Counted from the first letter of the stretch, positions 1 to 11,507 are shown. The stretch: DNA of 64,000 nt from Stropharia rugosoannulata (GCA_028532985.1 JANCIK010000009.1:2728001-2792000), one strand, 5' to 3'. Notes: generated by a model from the sequence alone, not told the origin. Program-made: numbers and translations.

Positions 1-81
1 AGATTGACATATATTCCACGGCTGTTGTGGGGTCAGTTCACCAGTTTGGTGAGATGGGGAGGCTCCTCTGTTTCGTTGTAA

Positions 82-818
82 TTGGCCAACCTTGTTTACT
101 TTACTACTACCAATTTACAGCCTGAACCTACGAGCACATTGACCATACGCGTTGTGTACACTCTACATAGATTAGATAATAATTTTGATAACTGCCATAC
201 CCACATACAATCCTTCAACCGTGTTAGTCGGTGTTCTTTCCACTTTACCATGACCTTCTCTGCATTCAACACCTCTGCTGAACTCTTTACATCACGAGTC
301 TTGCCGGAACTTGATAGTCGTGCTATCAACCGTTATATCAATGTCGACGGAGAAAGCGGCTGGAGGAGTATGAGGTATGCGACGCCTAGGCTCCCATGTG
401 ATAGCTTCTGTGAAGGCGTCAGTCGAGGTGCGATTCAGAAGAAATGTCAATTCCAATTGTCAAGCAGGAGTACCAAGGACGTCCCTATTCTAGCGCCATT
501 CTTCGACAGAGTGGTGACGAGGAATATCGATAAACGGTTCTCTGCAAAGCAAGCTCTTCGGGTTTTTGAAGACGTTATATTGCCTAACGTGACGGAAGAT
601 CAGTTGAAGACACCATCGATTTCTGGAAAGGGAGGAAATCCAGCTTTGAGTTCTATGGTCGCTGGGTTGGCTTAACCGAGGAGTTCAAGACGAAATGGAA
701 TGCATATCGTGAACCTCTTGTCATTCCACCTAGCAGGAAAATCATTCGTTATCTTGTAAGAATCGAGTGGTTCCTGTCGATGATGATTCTGCGAACACGT
801 CTGTTCTTTTACGGGTGA
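82..818 (+). pseudogene. Fragment of basidiomycete protein-kinase-like gene (frameshifted)
   Basis: An open frame from 82 to 675 ends in a stretch (about 476-609) that reads like the C-terminal end of the kinase-like proteins abundant in Agaricomycetes: a conserved LAPFFDRVVTRNI-type segment, then RFSAKQAL and an acidic helix. Near 608-612 the similarity jumps to another frame, which continues as FEFYGRWVGLTEEFKTKW and REPLVIPPSR to a stop at 816-818. This tail is also characteristic of that family. The upstream part of the frame has no recognisable kinase lobe, no HRD and no DFG motif. I read it as a decayed 3' fragment with one frameshift; an unresolved intron is the alternative. The family assignment is from memory of its typical tail and is moderately uncertain. 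Confidence 0.4.
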
Positions 819-2321
819 AGTTGTATCTGCCTGTGTTTTGGAGACGCTTCGTAGGATTAACACAGTTCTCGCTGACTGCGATTGTTGAAGGTCAATTGAA
901 GGACACACAAAGTATCTGAAGTAGTTAGTATGTAACCCATTTTGTAAAATTAATTCATTTAGATCAAACGTCAAAAGTGCAGTAGATGTGCATACTATGC
1001 GATGAGCTCGCACGACGGACACGATGACCCTGTGTAATGGCACGGTTTCCGTGAAAATATATGTCAACAAGGCAGACTTGGAACTTCTGGACGTTGGATG
1101 GTTCTACCGCAGCAGAGATAAACTGAAAGATACAACGAAATTTACAGGACCATTAGCTTAGCGTATTTATTGACTCTTTGGTGCGTACTTGAAAATGTAG
1201 TTTGAGCTGGTGCGTTGTCAACCACTATGGAACGTGAACAGACTGGAATGTTAAACGTTATGTGCTCAAGGTGATTTTCCCTACGCAGGCTCGGGTGTCA
1301 AGTGTATCTCACACGACGGTGGCAGGTGTGGAGACTAACGAGGCGTGAGTTCAGGAATGTTAGAAACAAGTATAAGTGCGCCTAACGCTACTTGTTGCAT
1401 TAGGTGATCGGTCGCTGAGATGTTTGAAGAAAGCGAGCGGCTGCGGGGCCAGAAAGGCTGAGCCTGTGGAAAGACTGGATACTATTTCAGCAATCGCTTG
1501 TGATGTGCTGCTTCTTGAAGTAGACGAGGCGCGTCACTCAACAATACATAAGATATACTTGGGTCTTTCTGGCCCTGCAGTAGGGTCTGTCACGGCAGGG
1601 ATCCAATGAATGAGTGGCGAAGGCTGAAAATACCATGGCTGTGAGGGGCACATAGAAGTTTCTCCTGATGAACGAAACAGCACGAATATGCGATATCAAA
1701 ACTCAATATCTTGTTGTTGTGTGGCAAGTAAGTGTTGAGCAGTTTGATGGCCCTGTTTCAGGGAAGTTGTAATGCACAATTCTCAGGATATGGTAGACAC
1801 TGGGTGAAAAGAACAATGTTAGATCTGAACACTACGCGCGATGAGGATTTATGCATACCACGGCCTCTCAGTCGACATTTTCCAATTTACCGCTGTTGAT
1901 GGGCTCCGATTGCAAATTATACGACCGTCATCCGGCTGTTGTGAGCTCATAAGGCGCAGCGGTTACACCACCAGAGGCGGATAAACCAGCATAGCCGGAG
2001 ATGAGCAAGCCGTAAGGTGGATGCTTTGTTTCGTCATTGCCCGCGGTGCGTATGGACGGGACAAGGATGATCCTTGAGTATAGAGAACGCTGGTCAGGAT
2101 AAGTGGATATGGAAGGCTCCTGATTGGACCGAACACTGCGTAAGAATGGGGACGCGGGGCCACAGGCTGATTATCAAGAGCCAATGAGCAGGATGATGTG
2201 GTGGTGGGGAGAGAGAGCACCCGGGATTGTGCCGACAAGGTCCGGCGAGAAGCGGAGTGCACGTGACCTCTGACACTACGAATTTTGGCGGGGCAGGACT
2301 GCCTTCCATCCTCCTCCCAAA
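819..2321. other. Intergenic DNA upstream of KGD1, no gene supported
   Basis: Only short frames (77-137 codons) occur here, without recognisable domains or convincing splice partners. The last few hundred bases before 2322 must hold the KGD1 promoter and 5' leader. I see no clear TATA box there, only pyrimidine-rich stretches just before the ATG. Confidence 0.5.
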
Positions 2322-5300
2322 ATGTTGACCAGGCGTGTCGTTGGGCGCTTGGCCGTCGCTGCGCGTGCGCAGCGCCGCTCGCCCGGCCTCCTCAGGTCTC
2401 TTGCCTCCCAGCCCCCGTCCCCCAACGATCCCTTCGCCAACGGCACCAATGCATACTACGCAGACGAGATGTACCGGCTCTGGAAGCAGGATCCAAACTC
2501 GGTCCACCCTTCATGGAATGTCTACTTTGCCGGCATGGACAAGGGCCTCTCCAGCTCCCAGGCCTTCCAGCCCCCGCCCTCCACACACCTTCCCCACCCC
2601 GCCGATGGCGCACCTGCCCTGCACGTCGGCCAGGGCGCAGAGCTCGATGACCATCTCAAGGTACGTAACGTAATCGCTTGCCGCTGTCCGCCATTCTCAT
2701 CTCTGACAGGTCCAACTGCTCGTCCGCGCCTACCAAGTGCGTGGCCACCATGTCGCTGAACTTGACCCCCTTGGCATCCTTGACGCCGATCTGGCGGATG
2801 TCAAGCCCCCCGAGCTCGAGCTCAGTCGCTACGGCTTCACTGAGCGCGATCTCGACAAGGAAATAACGCTCGGCCCTGGTATTCTCCCCCACTTTGCCAC
2901 AGAGGACAGAAAGTCTATGAAGCTCCAGGACATCATCAAGCTCTGCAAGCGCATTTACTGTACGTCATTCCTAATTTTACTTGGCACTAGCTGACCCCAC
3001 TCTCCCTAGGCGGTGCCGTAGGCATCCAGTACGTCCACATTCCCGACAAGGAGCAGTGCGACTGGATCCGTGAGCGTGTCGAGGTGCCCAAGCCATGGAA
3101 CTACACCGTCGACGAGAAGCGCATGATCCTCGACCGCCTCATCTGGTCCGAATCTTTCGAAAAGTTCATTGCGAGCAAATACCCCAACGAGAAGCGCTTT
3201 GGTCTCGAGGGATGCGAGGCCCTCATTCCTGGAATGAAAGCCCTCATCGACCGCTCCGTTGACAACGGAGTCAAGCACATTACTATTGGCATGCCCCATC
3301 GTGGTCGTCTCAATGTCCTTGCCAATGTCATCCGCAAACCCATCGAAGCTATCCTTAATGAATTCTCTGGTGACGAAGACGGTAATTGGCCTGCCGGTGA
3401 TGTGAAATACCATCTTGGTGCCAACTATGTCCGTCCCACTCCCTCCGGTAAAAAGGTCTCGCTCTCTCTCGTCGCCAACCCCTCGCATCTCGAGGCAGAG
3501 GACCCCGTTGTCCTTGGAAAGACTCGTGCTATTCAGCACTTCGAGGGTGATGAGGCTACACACAACACTGCTATGGGAGTCCTCCTTCACGGAGACGCCG
3601 CGTTCGCTGGTCAAGGTATCGTTTACGAAACTATGGGTCTCCACAACCTGCCCTGCTACGGAACTGGAGGAACCATCCATTTGATCGTCAATAACCAGAT
3701 CGGCTTTACTACGGACCCTCGTTTCTCTCGCTCTACGCCCTACCCCTCGGACATTGCCAAAACCATTGATGCACCGATCTTCCATGTCAACGGCGACAAT
3801 GTTGAAGCGGTCAACTTCGTATGCCAGCTGGCTGCAGACTACCGTGCTAAATATAAGAAGGACGTCGTCATCGACATCGTGTGCTACCGCAGATACGGAC
3901 ATAACGAAACCGATCAGCCGAGCTTTACCCAGCCGCGCATGTACGAGGCGATCAAGAAGCAGCCGACTCCTCTCACTCAGTATACCAAGTTCCTGGTCAA
4001 TCGCGGCACCTTCACCGACAAAGACATCGAGGAGCACAAGAAGTGGGTATGGGGTATGATGGAGAAGGCCGCTGCTGCTGCCAAGGACTACGTTCCCACC
4101 AGCAAGGAGTGGCTTTCCGCTGCATGGCAAGGATTCCCCTCGCCCAAGCAGCTCGCGGAGAACACGCTTCCTACTCGTGCTACTGGAACTGATGAACAAA
4201 CTCTCAAGCGCATCGGTAAGGCCATCTCCAGCTACCCCGCCGGCTTCACTCCCCATCGTAACCTGGCGCGCATCCTTTCGACCCGCGGCAAGTCAGTCGA
4301 GGACGGCACCAACATCGACTGGTCGACCGCTGAGGCTCTTGCCTTTGGTTCTCTTGTCCTCGAACGCAACCATGTGCGCCTGTCTGGTCAGGACGTCGAG
4401 CGCGGAACGTTCTCGCAACGTCATGCCGTCATTCACGATCAGGTCAACGAACAGCAGTACATCCCCTTGAACGACCTCGGCTCGTCACAGGCGCGCTTCG
4501 TCGTTTGCAACTCGTCTTTATCTGAATATGGCACCCTTGGCTTTGAGCTCGGTTACTCTCTTGTGTCTCCTGACTCCCTGACTGTTTGGGAAGCGCAATT
4601 CGGCGACTTCGCGAATAACGCGCAGTGCATCATCGACCAGTTCATTGCCGCTGGCGAGCGCAAGTGGTTGCAACGCACTGGCCTAGTTATGAGTCTCCCC
4701 CATGGATATGATGGACAGGGTCCAGAGCACTCGAGCGGTAGGATTGAGCGATTCTTGCAGCTCTGCGATGATCACCCGAATCACTTCCCGTCGCCCGAGA
4801 AGATCGAGAGGCAACATCAGGATTGTAACATGCAGGTTGTCTATCCTACGTATGTGAACTTTATTATTTGTTGCTCTTGCCTGTGCTGACCCTCATTACA
4901 GGACCCCGGCCAACTACGTATGCATTGTATTTGATTCTGATGAAAGCGTATACTGAGTTTCCTTTTAGTTCCACGTTCTACGTCGCCAGATCCACCGCGA
5001 CTTCCGCAAGCCTGTACGTATCCTTTCCCCCGCGAGCCATAATATCTTGACTGACGTCAATACCAGTTGATCCTGTTCTTCTCCAAGAGCTTGCTGCGTC
5101 ACCCCAAGGCTCGCTCGGACCTCTCCGAGATGGTCGGTGACTCTCACTTCCAGCGTTACTTGCCCGAACCCCATCCTGCTGAGCTCGTTGCACCCGAGGA
5201 CATCAAGCGCCACATTCTCTGCACAGGTCAGGTCTACTTCGCTCTCCTTCAGGCTCGTGAGGAACGCGGCATCAAGGACATCGCGATCAGCAGGATTGAG

Positions 5301-5701
5301 CAACTGTCGCCGTTCCCTTACGATATGGTGCGCCTTGGTCCTTATCGTTTATGATATAGTTCACTAACTTTATCACTTCATAGATTACTCCTCACCTTGA
5401 CACCTACCCTAACGCGAGCCTGCTATGGTGCCAAGAAGAGCCGTTAAATAACGGTGCATGGAGCTATGTTGGCCCCAGAATTTATACGGCTGCATCGCAG
5501 ACGGAGCACCATAAGGGCAAGTACCCCTTCTATGCAGGCCGTGAGCCAACAAGCTCGGTCGCTACAGGAAGCAAGGTACGTTTGTATGTTCTGTTCGATT
5601 TGAGCTCTTTTGTTGATCATCCTCTTGCGCAGTCTCAACATAAGAAGGAGATTGAGGCATTCATTAATGCGGCGTTCGACCTGTCGCTTACACGTTATTA
5701 A
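2322..5701 (+). CDS. KGD1: 2-oxoglutarate dehydrogenase E1 component, mitochondrial
   Basis: Thiamine-diphosphate-dependent E1 subunit of the TCA-cycle 2-oxoglutarate dehydrogenase complex; it decarboxylates 2-oxoglutarate and succinylates the E2 lipoyl group in the mitochondrial matrix. Eight exons with canonical GT-AG introns join in frame: 2322-2660, 2710-2959, 3010-4849, 4902-4917, 4969-5013, 5067-5327, 5384-5575, 5633-5701. This gives 1003 aa, the usual length for the family. The Arg/Ala-rich N-terminus without acidic residues fits a mitochondrial presequence. It is followed by the E1 N-terminal motif ([13 protein letters not shown]). Family signatures are present in order: [29 protein letters not shown], the VNNQIGFTT region, a VNGDN cofactor-binding region, [13 protein letters not shown], the pyrimidine-binding [11 protein letters not shown] region, and the C-terminal [11 protein letters not shown] region. 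The fourth exon is only 16 nt. No damage is seen; this is the only clearly intact host gene in the window. Confidence 0.97.
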
Positions 5702-5856
5702 GCTCCGTGATAGTTTTTTCTTTATGGCTTCTTGCTTCTACTTGTGGTTAACACACAGTGGAAGTATAATTAGTGAATAAGCGGTCTGAAGATAGTAGTA
5801 TCTTGGTCGCGCGGTTGTAGTTATGCTTTCCTTAATAATAGTAATCTGGACGGACC
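5702..5856. other. KGD1 3' flank
   Basis: AT-rich sequence just after the KGD1 stop codon. It holds the 3' untranslated region and the convergent end of the doubtful minus-strand gene at 5857-6130. No other feature is recognised. Confidence 0.4.
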
Positions 5857-6130
5857 TTAGGCGCTGATATACTTGGTGAAGACCCCCTGGTTTCGGTCTT
5901 TCGTCCAAACAGCATCCCTTGCGATGGTGGAGTAGGGCGCTCTTGCAGCGGTTGCAGACCCCAGGTTTGCGAGGCTATGCCAGATTGGTCAGTATAAAGT
6001 TTGAACTTTAAACAGTTACAAGATTAATACATACCTTCTTTATAACTAAATTCCCATTTGCATCAATTGACCTCCAACTCACCGCTTTCACATAGGACAG
6101 TGGCTGGTGTCGGAGATTTGATAAAAACAT
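5857..6130 (-). CDS. Possible small two-exon host gene, phase conflict
   Basis: On the minus strand an ATG at 6130 opens 32 codons (MFLSNLRHQP..., ending IDANGNLVIKK). They stop at a perfect donor (gtatgt, exon end 6035). A plausible branch point (ctgac) and acceptor (ggcatag, exon start 5974) follow. The downstream exon has one sensible short frame, with RAPYSTIARDAVWTKDRNQG and ending KYISA, stop at 5857-5859. The frames do not join: exon 1 ends in phase 0 and this frame needs phase 2. Either a base is wrong, the splice site differs, or the gene is broken. I do not recognise the product. It would be convergent with KGD1. Confidence 0.28.
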
Positions 6131-6392
6131 GCCGACTGCGGGCCGGTGTGACAACTAACGTGGGATATTAGCAATATATTCCGTGATGAGAGCTGCGCTC
6201 TCATCTTAGGATAAGATAAGCCAGAGGAACGGGCAAGCCAGGATCAAAAATGATTGCTCGATGCCATGTCAAAGGGCATCACCCGAGCGCTGGGGGCAAT
6301 GGCGCCATTACGTGGACGAGCCTTCACATCCTTCAGGCGTTTTCGCAGTTCTTTGTATTGCTCTAAAAATTTTCTTTCATTTATCCTTCATT

Positions 6393-7832
6393 ATGGTACA
6401 AGATGTCGACATGGAGAACCACCAAGGCGCCCATATTGAACAAGATGCTAACAAAGAACAACCCCCCCTGTTTGGCCGCACACACAAATCGGCTGAGCAC
6501 TCCTCTTTCCTTAAAAACTTAGATCTTATACACAAACTTAAAATTAACAAAGACATCGAAACCAGGAACATGGTTAAGAGAGACAAGACCATCCAGGCTA
6601 AGATCGCTGGAATCAATTTAGCGGAACCCCTTTCGGATGAGGAGTCAGAGGTGACCGTCGAAGAAGAAGACACCATCATCCTTTTGGACGACTTCGTTAA
6701 AGAAAAATATGCACCTCACCTTAGCCTTAAGGTATTACAATGGCTGGCTTCCATGAAGTACGATGCCAAAAACGATACACCCGACTCTTCACTTGGCAAG
6801 CAGGGACCTCACATCACCATTGAAAAGCCTGCGCCAAAGCAGTGTTTGATTGACGGCAGCGACATATTACCACGCACATTCGGTGAACCCGAGCGACTGA
6901 ATTTCCCACTCATTCTGCGCAACACCGAACTAGCCGGCTTTCACGTCCCTTTAACGGCTTTCCTGCCCAAGAACCTGTGCTACATAAACGCCAATACAGC
7001 GTCCATCCCTACCACGAAGTCAAACCCGGCTGAAGGACAATCTAAAGGCACGGTCGTCATTGACTTCAATAAGCTGATTAATATTCTAAAGGCACCCGAG
7101 TTATCGCTTACCCACAGCGAATGGGAATCAGCGGCTAAATATATGTACCAGTTTCACGTTTTGATGGACAAAGATGGCGAAGAAGGGAGACACGCAACTT
7201 TTTTCCGAGAACATTTCTTCTTCTTTCACAATTTACGAGAGAAATTAGAAACTTATGTTTATTGGAAACAGATTGAACTTGAGCTCAGACAGATTTTCCA
7301 TCTCGAAAGACTCGAATTCAATAGGTCGTTCTACCAAGCAAAATACGATCATGCTGTCACACAAGGGAGAACACGAGCCGAATTAGAAATCGAAATTGAG
7401 GCTAGAATTTCGGCGGCCAAGCTAAGGCAAGGCAGTTCTATTAATAACTCCAACCAGGGCTCGAGGCAGTTCAAAAATAACCGTTCATCATCGTCCCAGT
7501 CCTTTCTGGGCTCCAAAAACGCCACTAAGACGCACATCTGCCTCATGTGTGCCGAACCCGGCCACATGGTATTTGCCCACTGCTCGGACGACTCCCTTCC
7601 TTCCACCTTCGCAGGCAGCGCCCCTTTCGCATGCAAAATCGATGCAGGCAGACGCCTTGTTTCCAAGCCCGGAGGCAAGGACATCTGTATCCCTTTCAAC
7701 ACCCGCGGTAACCAATCCAATTGCACCCACTGTGACGACCGGATCCACATGTGCATGTTCTGCAGAAAACCCGGCCATTTCACTTTCTTGTGGACTTGCA
7801 GGTCCCAACCAAACGGTCCATCCAACCTTTGA
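6393..7832 (+). CDS. DIRS-like element gag protein with zinc knuckles
   Basis: Capsid-like protein of about 479 aa, using the ATG at 6393 (the frame is open from 6261, but the first 44 codons look like leader). An acidic, Lys-rich N-terminus precedes a helical middle (LINILKAPELSLTHSEW, KYMYQFHVLMD) and an Arg/Ser/Asn-rich linker. Two or three Cys/His clusters lie near the C-terminus: CLMCAEPGH followed by Cys, CTHC, and CMFCRKPGHF followed by Cys. These are retroviral-type knuckles for binding RNA. The following RT frame overlaps its end in another frame, so RT is probably made by frameshifting or splicing. No internal stop is present. Confidence 0.6.
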   Translation: MVQDVDMENHQGAHIEQDANKEQPPLFGRTHKSAEHSSFLKNLDLIHKLKINKDIETRNMVKRDKTIQAKIAGINLAEPLSDEESEVTVEEEDTIILLDDFVKEKYAPHLSLKVLQWLASMKYDAKNDTPDSSLGKQGPHITIEKPAPKQCLIDGSDILPRTFGEPERLNFPLILRNTELAGFHVPLTAFLPKNLCYINANTASIPTTKSNPAEGQSKGTVVIDFNKLINILKAPELSLTHSEWESAAKYMYQFHVLMDKDGEEGRHATFFREHFFFFHNLREKLETYVYWKQIELELRQIFHLERLEFNRSFYQAKYDHAVTQGRTRAELEIEIEARISAAKLRQGSSINNSNQGSRQFKNNRSSSSQSFLGSKNATKTHICLMCAEPGHMVFAHCSDDSLPSTFAGSAPFACKIDAGRRLVSKPGGKDICIPFNTRGNQSNCTHCDDRIHMCMFCRKPGHFTFLWTCRSQPNGPSNL

Positions 7833-8181
7833 GGATTTCCTCAAGGCCAGTAGTAAAAAACCGCCCCTTGCTTACACTGACTTCTCTGCTTCTATCGCTC
7901 ATAGACCTTGCTTCAACCCATCTGTGCACCTGAACGAAGAAATATTCGACCGTATTGTCCACCCTTACAATACCGAAGCCTTTAAATCTCTACTTGTTAA
8001 ACACAACTTGACTGACTCTTACCCTTTGCTTATCGACAACCTTAGAAATGGCTTCCCTCTGGGCGAAATGCCACGTATCGAGAAGACGCTTATCATCCTG
8101 AATAACCGATCTTTCTTAGACTTCAAAGACGACATCAGAAATCACTGGTTTTGCTACAGCCACCTACACAGCACTCTATAG
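7833..8181 (+). pseudogene. DIRS-like RT frame, first fragment
   Basis: In the frame open from 7549 to 8181 the segment after 7833 matches the region just upstream of DIRS reverse transcriptases. It contains NEEIFDRIVHPYNTEAF, then LLIDNLRNGFPLGEMP, a hallmark linker of fungal YR retrotransposons, then SFLDFKDDIRNH. It is broken at about 8182 by an inserted element and resumes at 9434. The part of this frame before 7833 overlaps gag and is probably not translated as such. Confidence 0.6.
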
Positions 8182-9433
8182 CCGTGTAGCACTGTAGCGA
8201 ATCCCCCCCTCTTGACAGCACACCCGAGAAGCTACATAGGGCAATGTGTTTGCTACATATTACTATATAGCACAACTGATATAGCTATGTAGCGCTACAG
8301 AGAAAGTTGCAGAAATTATACATTGCACCTAAAAACTAGCCTTATATGATTGTGTCTTCAGTTAACATCACACTTTATGTACTTCAGAAAACAATTTATA
8401 TTGCATGGTTATACATATGTACTATAAGCGATAATGATGCTCTACTACCTACGAACAGACAGGCAACTGCAAGGGCCCACATACCTTCCTCCGACATTTT
8501 TGAGTTAGGCTGGGATCAGTCATGCACATGGATGCACGGGCGCAGGTAGCTGTGACAGGTGTGATGCATGGATGCATGCAATAGTACGGAATACGGATAC
8601 AATAAGGCTACGCACTGACGGGTGGTGGGCAGGGGTATTAATCTGCACAAGTAAGCTAGTTTGGCCTGGTCTGGTCAGGCTGTGTTGTGTTGATGATGGA
8701 TGGTGATGATGGACCGGGATGATGGAGGAGATAATGTTAGGTGTATAGTGGAACGTCAAGATGCCTGGAGCATGTGGACATGAGAAGAGAGGGAGTGGGA
8801 GAGGGGTGGACAGGTCAAGCAAGGCGAGGGGGGCAGAGCAGGCAGATAGGGGTGGAGAAGATGGAGAGAGGCAAAGAAGGCAGGGCGGGGGTGACAGGGC
8901 GTGGGTGCGAGCATCAGGGTGTCTGGGATAGGGGATGGTCAACAGGGAATTCAAACAACGACGGCTAGCACTCACTTTCATGCTGGCCACCTGTGTGCAT
9001 CTAGATTCTACAGGTCATGCAACAGCACCCCTCCATCATCCTTTCCATGGAGCACAATATCCATGCATGGGTTGGGTGTGGTGACTAACGAGCAGTGGAG
9101 GATAAAGTTGGGATGAAGGAAAGCCGCAAGCGGCGCCGTGATGTGGCGGCCATGAACATATCACGTGCTGCATTTAGGGCGGCTCTAGTGGACTTAAAGC
9201 GAAGAAAATATGCTTGTGGCAAGTTTGAGCAGAACTTGCCACGAAATTGGTTCAGCTTGAACTTATTTCCCACGCATCATTAATTGGTTATAGCTGGTGT
9301 ATGTATGGTATACATCTGTGTAGCAACCAAGTACAACTCTGTAGTACTGTATACTTATAAATAAATAAATTGTAGCGCTACGTAGTTTATGCCATAACTA
9401 TAGGTGCTAGTACATGCTACAGTGCTACAACAG
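8182..9433. mobile_element. Non-autonomous TIR element inserted in DIRS RT
   Basis: About 1.25 kb without a credible gene separates two pieces of the DIRS RT frame. Its ends carry imperfect inverted repeats around a shared TGTAGCACTGTAGC core (left near 8184-8200, right about 9412-9430). TGTAGC/GCTACA hexamers recur near both ends, a subterminal-repeat layout typical of non-autonomous DNA transposons. The interior (8500-9000) is purine-rich with CATGGATG-type repeats. A 156-codon minus-strand frame there is Pro/Ser-rich and not convincing. No clear target duplication was found, so the exact ends and superfamily are open. Confidence 0.5.
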
Positions 9434-9640
9434 TCTTACCCTGCGACTATGATCAACTACACCAAAAATCCGGATTTTCTGATGGAAATCCTGCTTTATA
9501 TCCAAAAAGAAGTGACGGCTGGTAGAATGTCAGGCCCTTTCACAAAAATCGAAGTTGAATGTACACTCAGAGGCCCTTTCGTCTGCTCACCAATCCTTGG
9601 AGTGGCCCAATCACAGCCTTACCCGTTACCAGATAAAGTA
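9434..9640 (+). pseudogene. DIRS-like RT frame, second fragment
   Basis: The frame resumes with MINYTKNPDFLMEILLYI, then KEVTAGRMSGPF and SPILGVAQSQP. The GRMSGPF motif is highly characteristic of the region just before RT domain 1 in YR retrotransposons, which fixes this piece as the continuation of 7833-8181. It stops at 9641 where the next insertion begins. The expected K(Y/F)R-x-LS segment of RT motif 1 is not seen. Confidence 0.6.
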
Positions 9641-11220
9641 TGAGTCTGCTGCAACCTGTCGAAGGAGTCGAAGAAGGGCAGGCCTTCAGTGAATTCCCAT
9701 ATCTTGAAGACCCAGTGGGTCTTCAAGATAACGTTCGATTCTGACGCCTGGAAGCCATACAACTGTGATGTGCTCCTCCTGCCCCTGGACTGCCTCTGCT
9801 TGTAAGTGCCATAACTCCGGATCCTGTCCACCTTTACTCCTAATTCCTTTTGCACCTTCAAGACCATCTTAGTCCTCTGCCAAATGTCTCCAAGATCATG
9901 CCAATTCATCCAGTACTTGCCAAGTATCATCTTATAGGTGTCAAGTCCCCCTAGGACGCATTTTCCCTCATATATCTGTCAATACCCGGCCAAACAGTAT
10001 GATCTTTGCATTTCCTGGTTCGTCTCATTAATACCTATCGAACAGTACCATTAATTGCGCGATTTGACAAGCTTGAGGGTGATCTCACTCTGTGTGTCCT
10101 CCTACCCCTAGGTGGGACAAATTAATTCATAGGTGCGCTTCTAGATGTCCTGAGTGTCTCAAACTTTGGGAAAACTTACTCAACTACATAAGGTACCCTC
10201 TCCTGTGACGGATTAATTTTTGGGGCCACCAAGCGTCCTTCATCTCAAGTTGCTAGTCAACTTCGGAGTTTTGGAGTATTTCTTTGATTCTGACATAGGT
10301 TCGTCTCCAATCTCCTTAATTCTTTCTATGATGAACTCACCTTGATTGTAGCTTTCTAACGAGCCCTTAAACGCTATATATTGTCGCTTGGAATCCAAAA
10401 ATCCGCCATGTGCTCCTCCTCCCCCTCCCTCCTCCAGGTAAAGTACTTCATATCTTGGGTTCCAGTTCGTATTTTTGGCTAATTCTTTTTGGAGTCTTTT
10501 ACTATAGATATGTATCGACTAATCGACCAGTTTACGGCGTCCGATACGCCCTCAATATCCGATGTCCCTATTGACCATATGACTACTATTGCAGAGTTGA
10601 ATATCATCTCCTTCCTTCAATTTTCAACAAAGGCTTTCGCAACTTGGCACGTTTATTCACCATTTATGTGGGGTTTGAACGCGTTCCTTACACAAATTTT
10701 GAGACTCCTGGATGCCTGTGAGTAGCCATGTCCTCCTCCATCTCCCTGTCTTGGACTAATTTTGCTCTAAGTCAAGAACAACTTCTTCAATTGCGTCGCG
10801 GTTTTTTTGAGCCTCTTCGCGTTAATTCAGGCTTTCTAACGAGCCCCTGAACGCGTTATTCCGTGCAGAATTACCATCTTCATAAGCGCCCTATCACTGT
10901 GTTGTATTATATGTATCTACATGAATACTGTATTATCTAGTGTAGTTAGAGTCAATATATAACTTGTTTTTTATAAGAAGTTTGAATAGTACTTGTTAAA
11001 TGGCATTATATATAAACATCTTTGAATGATACAAGGTACATCTGGTGGATCCTAGGATGCCTTGAGCTGCCCTGGATTGCCTTGGGAAAGTTGTACCTGG
11101 TTGTTTGCAGAGGGACCTTGCCCTGAGTGCACCTAAGGGCCCTGGCTGCTTTGCATGCCCTGGCTGCCTTAGGATCTCTAAGGCTGTGCCAGGGAGATAC
11201 AAAGCCCCTGGGGACAAAAG
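9641..11220. mobile_element. Unclassified insertion in DIRS RT, repeat-rich
   Basis: About 1.6 kb interrupts the DIRS RT. It starts with a possible minus-strand coding remnant (about 9640-9930; includes GKYWMNWHDLGDIWQRTK, unrecognised). A perfect 15-bp inverted repeat with a 1-nt centre lies at 9700-9730. From about 9767 to 10750 a TGTGCTCCTCCT-like segment recurs at 9767, 10097, 10408 and 10727, roughly every 310-330 bp, suggesting a decayed tandem repeat. The right third (11040-11200) is rich in CCTGG/GCCTTG. No terminal repeats or target duplication were found. It may be more than one insertion. Confidence 0.35.
9700..9730. repeat. Perfect 15-bp inverted repeat, 1-nt centre
   Basis: Bases 9700-9714 and 9716-9730 are exact reverse complements around a single G at 9715 (left arm TATCTTGAAGACCCA). 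The transcript could form a perfect hairpin. It lies in the unclassified insertion. Confidence 0.85.
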
Positions 11221-11279
11221 TCATTTTCCTGATGCATTTCCCCACCCAGTTAGACACGGCTTCCATGGTGGCCGATATT

Positions 11280-11507
11280 GTGAGTCCCTTCTTTTCTTTT
11301 GGGCCATGGGGGCCTTTGTTACAGCGTCTTTCGGGACCTACCCAGTGCTTGGACCATTGTGGCGGCACTTCATCGCCATGAGGGCGTAGCCATGTGGGCA
11401 TTGCCATGAGGGCAAGTACCTAGTGCCCGTTAGGGCCTGTACACAAGCGCGCTGTCGCTTAGGCTTTTGGCCCTTTATGAAGTCAGTGATTGACAGACCT
11501 TTGTTAG
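11280..11507 (+). other. Intron-like interruption of DIRS RT
   Basis: Removing this 228-nt, GT...AG-bounded segment joins MVADI to VAHAPPGTQA in frame, exactly as expected for RT motif 2 of YR retrotransposons (…ADIVA-APPGTQA). The segment starts GTGAGT, ends TTGTTAG, has a length divisible by three and contains stops. It could be a true intron or a small insertion. Confidence 0.4.

Noticed and set aside
1376..1609. 77-codon plus-strand frame upstream of KGD1
   Set aside because: Short, no domain, no splice partner, no start context of note.
3006..4256. 416-codon minus-strand open frame opposite KGD1
   Set aside because: It lies wholly within the KGD1 coding exon, has no recognisable domain, and is explained by GC-rich codon use on the other strand.
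8520..8990. 156-codon minus-strand frame in the TIR element at 8.2-9.4 kb
   Set aside because: Low-complexity Pro/Ser/Leu composition from purine-rich repeats; no start context or homology that I recognise.
11105..11407. Overlapping short frames on both strands at 11.0-11.4 kb
   Set aside because: CCTGG/GCCTTG-rich repeat DNA; only the last part (MHFPTQLDTASMVADI, plus strand) is meaningful, as DIRS RT.
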